Origin: an uncultured Granulosicoccus sp.
Lineage (GTDB): Bacteria > Pseudomonadota > Gammaproteobacteria > Granulosicoccales > Granulosicoccaceae
Direction of reading: 5' to 3'
DNA length: 64,000 bases
Assembly (NCBI GenBank): GCA_947492525.1
Contig: CANLNQ010000012.1
Span: forward strand, 124,001 to 188,000
The translations under genes and the position numbers were made by a program. The notes under the pieces are model-generated. The model ran no database searches. It was not told where the DNA came from and saw only the letters and a program-made list of their open reading frames with translations. Positions 60,248 through 64,000 of the stretch are shown piece after piece (the stretch's first letter is position 1; each line of letters starts with the position of its first letter).

Positions 60248-62554
60248 TCAAGCAGCCTGATCTAAAGTATCTTCCTCAGGTGCCATCAGTTCTGACAGTC
60301 TGGTAGATAGCCAGAACACGATCTTCTCTTCCAGAGCGTGTTCCTCGAAGGGTTTTGACAGGTAGTCATCCATGCCGGCGGACAGGCATTTCTCGGCATC
60401 GCCGGTCATCGCGTTGGCGGTCAACGCAACAACGGGGGTACGGGCCATGGTGCCTGGGTTGTCTTTTTCACGTTGTCTGAGCTCGCGGGTGGCGGCATAG
60501 CCGTCGAGCACCGGCATCTGGCAGTCCATGAGCACCAGGTCGAAGTGTCCCGTATCAATCAGGTCCAGTCCTTCCTGGCCATTGTCGGCCACATCGGCGC
60601 AGAAGCCGATCTTCTCGAGCATGCCCAGCGCCACTTCCTGATTGACGGCATTGTCCTCGACCACCAGTATCCGGATATGGGCATAGGCATCGCGTCTTGC
60701 CTGCAGCGACAGATCCTCGATTTCCACTTCGTGGAAGTCCTCGCTCATGGCGCGGTCCAGAATCTGTCCCAGCTCTGAGCGTTTCAACGGTTTGGTTATC
60801 TGTGCGGCAATGCGTGAATTCTTGTGCGGATACAGTTCCTGAATCTGTTCGGTGACATAGGCCATCGGTACCAGACGGATCTTGTCGAAGGCCGGGTCCG
60901 CTTCGATACAGCGGGCAAAGACATCGCCCGGCATGTCCGACAGGCTTGCATTGAAGAGCACCAGATCGGGCACGCTGCCATCGCTTGCCGCCTTGCGGAT
61001 GGCTTTCAGTGCTTCGCTACCACCGCTGACGGTCACGGTCGTCAGGGACAGCTCGGACAGCAGGCGCTGCATCAGTTCAACCGAGGGTGCCTTGTCCTCG
61101 ATCAGCATGACCTGTCTGGCGCTGACCAGGTGTTGTTCGGCCTTTTCGGTGAGTGTGCAGCCGGTGCAGGGCAGGGTCAGTTCGAACCAGAATTCACTGC
61201 CCTGGCCAACCGCTGAATTCACACCGATGATGCCACCCATGCCTTCGATGAGGCGGCGGCTGATGGCCAGACCCAGACCGGTGCCGCCGTATTTTCGGGT
61301 GGTGGATCCATCGGCCTGCGCAAAGGAGTTGAACACGGACTGCAGGGCCGCTTCCGGAATGCCAACCCCGGTATCGATGATGCTGAAGCGCATCTTTGTT
61401 CCCGTGGCCAGTTCCTCGACGATTCTGACCTGGATCTGTACATTGCCCTCGTTGGTGAACTTGACGGCATTGCCCATCAGATTGGTCAGTACCTGGCGCA
61501 GGCGCGTGGGATCACCCATGACGTTCTGGCGGATGTCGCCCTGGATGTCGCAAAGCAGTTCCAGATTCTTGCCATTGGCCTGCTCGGACAAGGCAATGGC
61601 GCAGCCTTCCACCAGTTCCTCGAGATTGAAATCGATGGTCTCGAATTCGAGCTTGCCGGCTTCGACCTTGGAGAAATCCAGGATGTCGTTGATCAGTGTC
61701 AGCAGAGAACGACCGGAGGTGGTGGCAATCTTCACCTGTTCAGTCTGTTCAGGATCCAGACTTGTACCTTTCAGCAGGGAGAGCATGCCCAATACGCCAT
61801 TCATGGGTGTGCGTAGCTCATGCGACATATTGGCCAGGAACTCGGACTTGGCGCGCGAGGCCTGTTCAAGCTCGTGCTCCTTCTGCTTGCGCAGTTCCAG
61901 AATATTGCCCAGTTCGTTCACCGAGTTGCCCAGATCCATCAGCTCTCGGGCAGCGACGACTTCCAGATCATCGCTGGTCTTGTTGGCCTGCAGCAACAGC
62001 AGGTGGTTGTGGATCAGGCGAATGGGGGTGACCACCAGACCATTGATCAGGCCGACCACGATCAGCGCCAGTATCACGGAGATACCGGCGGCGTACAGAT
62101 AGATCTTGGTTGCATAGGCGCGTATCTCGGCCTGTTGCCGCTGCACGTTCCAGGTCACGTCGATGCGGCCGAAGGATTCGCCTTCGAGCAGAACATCGTG
62201 TGAGAAGTTCATGCAAAGCGCCGGGTCGATGTAATCACTCTTCGCCCACTTCGTCAGCACCTCTTCGTTCTCGTTGACGATGTTGACGGCCTCGACATCG
62301 GCGTCGTTCTGTACCAGTTGCTGGATGGTGGTATCGAGTACCGGGCGGTCTTCACTGAGAATGGCATCCAGAGAGGTGGCCGAAAGCATGGAAACAAGCT
62401 TCTGTGTCTGGTCGCGGAAGTTTCTTTCGAAGGCGCGGTTTTCATTGAAGCGCACGAACTCTGCCGCCGAGAGGCCGACGGCCAGAATGGTGCAGCCCAT
62501 GACCAGGACAATTTGCTGGCGCAGTGGCCAGTTTCTGAAGAATCTTGCAAACAC
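60248..62554 (-). CDS. Hybrid sensor histidine kinase with two receiver domains
   Basis: A 768-residue inner-membrane sensor. The first helix (about 14-33) and second helix (about 152-175) bracket a periplasmic sensor region (34-150). A short linker leads to the HisKA domain with FLANMSHELRTPMNGVLGML (phospho-acceptor His245) and the HATPase domain with NLMGNAVKF, DTGVGIPE and GGTGLGLAIS. Receiver 1 (about 480-600) is degenerate: the acceptor aspartate is replaced by Asn535 in LVLFNASLSDMPG. Receiver 2 (about 627-750) is complete, with VVEDN, LMDCQMP (Asp677) and LTANA, and KP. There is no HPt domain, so a separate phosphotransfer partner is needed. The start is GTG at 62554, 95 bases after the PhnD-type gene. 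Confidence 0.93.
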   Translation of the reverse strand: MFARFFRNWPLRQQIVLVMGCTILAVGLSAAEFVRFNENRAFERNFRDQTQKLVSMLSATSLDAILSEDRPVLDTTIQQLVQNDADVEAVNIVNENEEVLTKWAKSDYIDPALCMNFSHDVLLEGESFGRIDVTWNVQRQQAEIRAYATKIYLYAAGISVILALIVVGLINGLVVTPIRLIHNHLLLLQANKTSDDLEVVAARELMDLGNSVNELGNILELRKQKEHELEQASRAKSEFLANMSHELRTPMNGVLGMLSLLKGTSLDPEQTEQVKIATTSGRSLLTLINDILDFSKVEAGKLEFETIDFNLEELVEGCAIALSEQANGKNLELLCDIQGDIRQNVMGDPTRLRQVLTNLMGNAVKFTNEGNVQIQVRIVEELATGTKMRFSIIDTGVGIPEAALQSVFNSFAQADGSTTRKYGGTGLGLAISRRLIEGMGGIIGVNSAVGQGSEFWFELTLPCTGCTLTEKAEQHLVSARQVMLIEDKAPSVELMQRLLSELSLTTVTVSGGSEALKAIRKAASDGSVPDLVLFNASLSDMPGDVFARCIEADPAFDKIRLVPMAYVTEQIQELYPHKNSRIAAQITKPLKRSELGQILDRAMSEDFHEVEIEDLSLQARRDAYAHIRILVVEDNAVNQEVALGMLEKIGFCADVADNGQEGLDLIDTGHFDLVLMDCQMPVLDGYAATRELRQREKDNPGTMARTPVVALTANAMTGDAEKCLSAGMDDYLSKPFEEHALEEKIVFWLSTRLSELMAPEEDTLDQAA

Positions 62555-62649
62555 GGATAGGGGCGCTCTCTAGGGGTCTGGTCGTGAACGGGCAGTCAGA
62601 CAATGAATCGGAAGCGAGCAGTGCTCTGGCGTCGGGTCAGCGTCGGGGC

Positions 62650-63774
62650 CTAATCGGCAATCGCGTCCTCGGGTATCTTCAGATTGATTGTCAGAGAGTG
62701 GCCGCGACGATTGGCTTCGAAGAGGCTGCGCGGCAGCGTGATATTGAGTGTCAACTGCTGGGTCTGATCCCCGGCATCGGTCTGCTGAAGGCCGCCGGCC
62801 TGCTGGACGCTGATGACCTTGCCCAGGTCGTCGTCACCCGCTGTCGCAGCCTGCAATCCAGGCTCGTCGATCTGCACGGCCTGGCTGTCTGCCAGTTCCT
62901 CTTCACGATCGGCGAAGAAGATGCTGTTGTTGTCCATGGCCTTGCGGATGACCTTGTAATCCTCATCGCCGCCTTCCAGAAAGCCGTCGATCTTCAGCGC
63001 TGCCAGGGTTTTCTGGTCCTTGACCTCGAGCAGGGATTCGCGCAGGGCCTGAAGGATTTCGTCATCCAGACCGGAGCGGGCAATCCAGGGCTTGGTTACA
63101 TTGGGAAAACGGGCCAGTTCGCGAATGGGCTCACCGGCATCCACCAGTTTCTTGAACGTCTTCTCGTTCAGGGCGCCGGCATCGAAACTGCCTGCACCCA
63201 CTGCGGTGCCAACCTTGTCATGTCGTCCGAGGTATTCGTAGCGGTGCAGATCACTGGCGCGCACACCGGCCTGTTCCAGTTCCAGCTGCGACAGAAAGCG
63301 ACCGATGGTGGAGCCTTCATCACCGAAGGCAAAGGACTTGCCGCGCAACTGGCTGATGCGGGTGATGTCGCTGTCCTCGCCGACGGCGATGATGCCGTAG
63401 AAGACCTTGGAGTTCAGCACGTTCTCCACGGCCAGAATGCTGATGTCGTTGTTCATGCGCTTGGCTTCTATATAAGAAGCAGGCCCGAACTTTGAAAAGT
63501 CGACACGACCGTTGATCAGGTGAGAGATGCCCTGGTCATAGTCTTTGGCGATCTGCATGCGGATATCCACATTGCGATTCAGCCGCTGTGTCATGTTCTT
63601 CTCCAGTTCCTTGAGAATCGGGCGGTAGACCCGAACCATGGCGGAAGGCTTGTTGGAGCTGTAGACACCGAAATTCAGTCGAATGGTGCCGTCGGCGTGT
63701 GCCAGGCCGCTGCAGGCGGCCGCCAGCAGTCCTGTCAACAGAAGACCGAAGCGAGTGAGTGAAGAAAGTGACAT
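62650..63774 (-). CDS. PhnD-type periplasmic phosphate/phosphonate-family binding protein
   Basis: A 374-residue exported protein. The signal peptide is SLTRFGLLLTGLLAAACSGLAHA. The binding domain has the PhnD-family segments IRLNFGVYSSNKPSAMVRVYRPILKELE, GRVDFSKFGPASYIEAKR, FAFGDEGSTIGRFLSQLELEQAG, VGTAVGAGSFDAGALNEKTFKKLV and PWIARSGLDDEILQALRESLLEV. A C-terminal extension of about 80 residues, Gln-rich, is not part of the fold. No ABC transporter genes are nearby; instead it precedes a hybrid kinase gene, as AioX-type PhnD proteins do with their sensor kinases. I preferred the ATG at 63774; an upstream frame adds 20 residues before the signal peptide. Confidence 0.88.
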   Translation of the reverse strand: MSLSSLTRFGLLLTGLLAAACSGLAHADGTIRLNFGVYSSNKPSAMVRVYRPILKELEKNMTQRLNRNVDIRMQIAKDYDQGISHLINGRVDFSKFGPASYIEAKRMNNDISILAVENVLNSKVFYGIIAVGEDSDITRISQLRGKSFAFGDEGSTIGRFLSQLELEQAGVRASDLHRYEYLGRHDKVGTAVGAGSFDAGALNEKTFKKLVDAGEPIRELARFPNVTKPWIARSGLDDEILQALRESLLEVKDQKTLAALKIDGFLEGGDEDYKVIRKAMDNNSIFFADREEELADSQAVQIDEPGLQAATAGDDDLGKVISVQQAGGLQQTDAGDQTQQLTLNITLPRSLFEANRRGHSLTINLKIPEDAIAD

Positions 63775-64000
63775 GGAACGTCTCTCGGCAGTTGGTGTGT
63801 GGCTATCAGAGAGGAAAACGGCCTCACCACACATTTCTGAAGCGGCTCTCTGGTCTCGAGGGGGAAAACTGTGACGCGTGAGTTCAATTGCGCCGGTTTG
63901 TGGTGATGGATGGCACGAACACGCGCGGATCGACTCAATGGCGGCAGAGGCCGGCCCGGTATCGAGTTACATGCAGTTCATGTCGCCGGGGCGCGGCTAG
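63775..64000. other. Upstream region of the three-gene cassette
   Basis: The 226 bases to the right edge hold no supported gene. The promoter of the PhnD-kinase-fusion cassette should be here or just beyond; no clear hexamer pair was identified. Confidence 0.45.

Overview
The window is a gammaproteobacterial chromosome segment that carries the replication origin neighbourhood. The clues are the conserved block rsmG-mnmG ... mnmE-yidC-yidD-rnpA-rpmH on the minus strand facing dnaA-dnaN-recF-gyrB on the plus strand, proteobacterial ubiquinone genes (ubiD, ubiE, ubiJ, ubiB, with no menaquinone genes seen), and the lptM-lysA-dapF-DUF484-xerC and hslVU-DUF971-ubiEJB clusters usual in Pseudomonas-like and Chromatiales-like relatives. 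Genus cannot be fixed by reading alone. A marine or environmental gammaproteobacterium is a guess from the TRAP transporter, the CotH-type lipoprotein and the DUF6502 gene.

Layout. 1-11380: origin-left block on the minus strand, interrupted between mnmG and mnmE by an accessory insert (ABC exporter, glutathione S-transferase, CotH-family lipoprotein) bearing two microsatellite-like repeats. 11381-12092: non-coding gap with a strong rpmH promoter and six tandem 29-bp repeats. 12093-18373: dnaA, dnaN, recF, gyrB. The dnaA-dnaN gap holds three perfect DnaA boxes, an AT-rich tract and a run of TAG/TAA triplets (probable oriC), and recF contains three parS-like ParB sites. parAB would be expected just left of the window. 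18431-28800: prlC, ubiD, a GAF-PAS-PAS-GGDEF-EAL protein, hemD, argH, an esterase, lptM. 28915-32773: lysA-dapF-DUF484-xerC. 32802-40440: a PilZ-type protein, then hslVU, DUF971, ubiE-ubiJ-ubiB and a small unknown gene. 40484-50728: beta carbonic anhydrase, MscS-type channel, ZntB, UvrD, a flavodoxin-like reductase, a diguanylate cyclase, a DUF6502/lipoprotein pair, an HpcH/HpaI aldolase and a small exported protein. 51129-55617: a TRAP transporter (DctP-DctQ-DctM).

55786-63774 is the most unusual part: a minus-strand three-gene cassette. Its genes encode a PhnD-type periplasmic binding protein, a hybrid sensor histidine kinase, and a 1482-residue protein that joins two rhodanese domains, a YidC/Oxa1-like membrane domain and a PEP-synthase/rifampicin-phosphotransferase-like ATP-grasp plus phospho-histidine module. 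Topology reading puts the rhodaneses in the periplasm and the phosphotransferase in the cytoplasm. I know of no characterised protein with this domain order. It is the best candidate here for an undescribed signalling or envelope system.

Start codons were chosen by family alignment from memory and visible Shine-Dalgarno sequences, so several differ from the longest open frame. No tRNA, rRNA, insertion sequence or CRISPR array was recognised.
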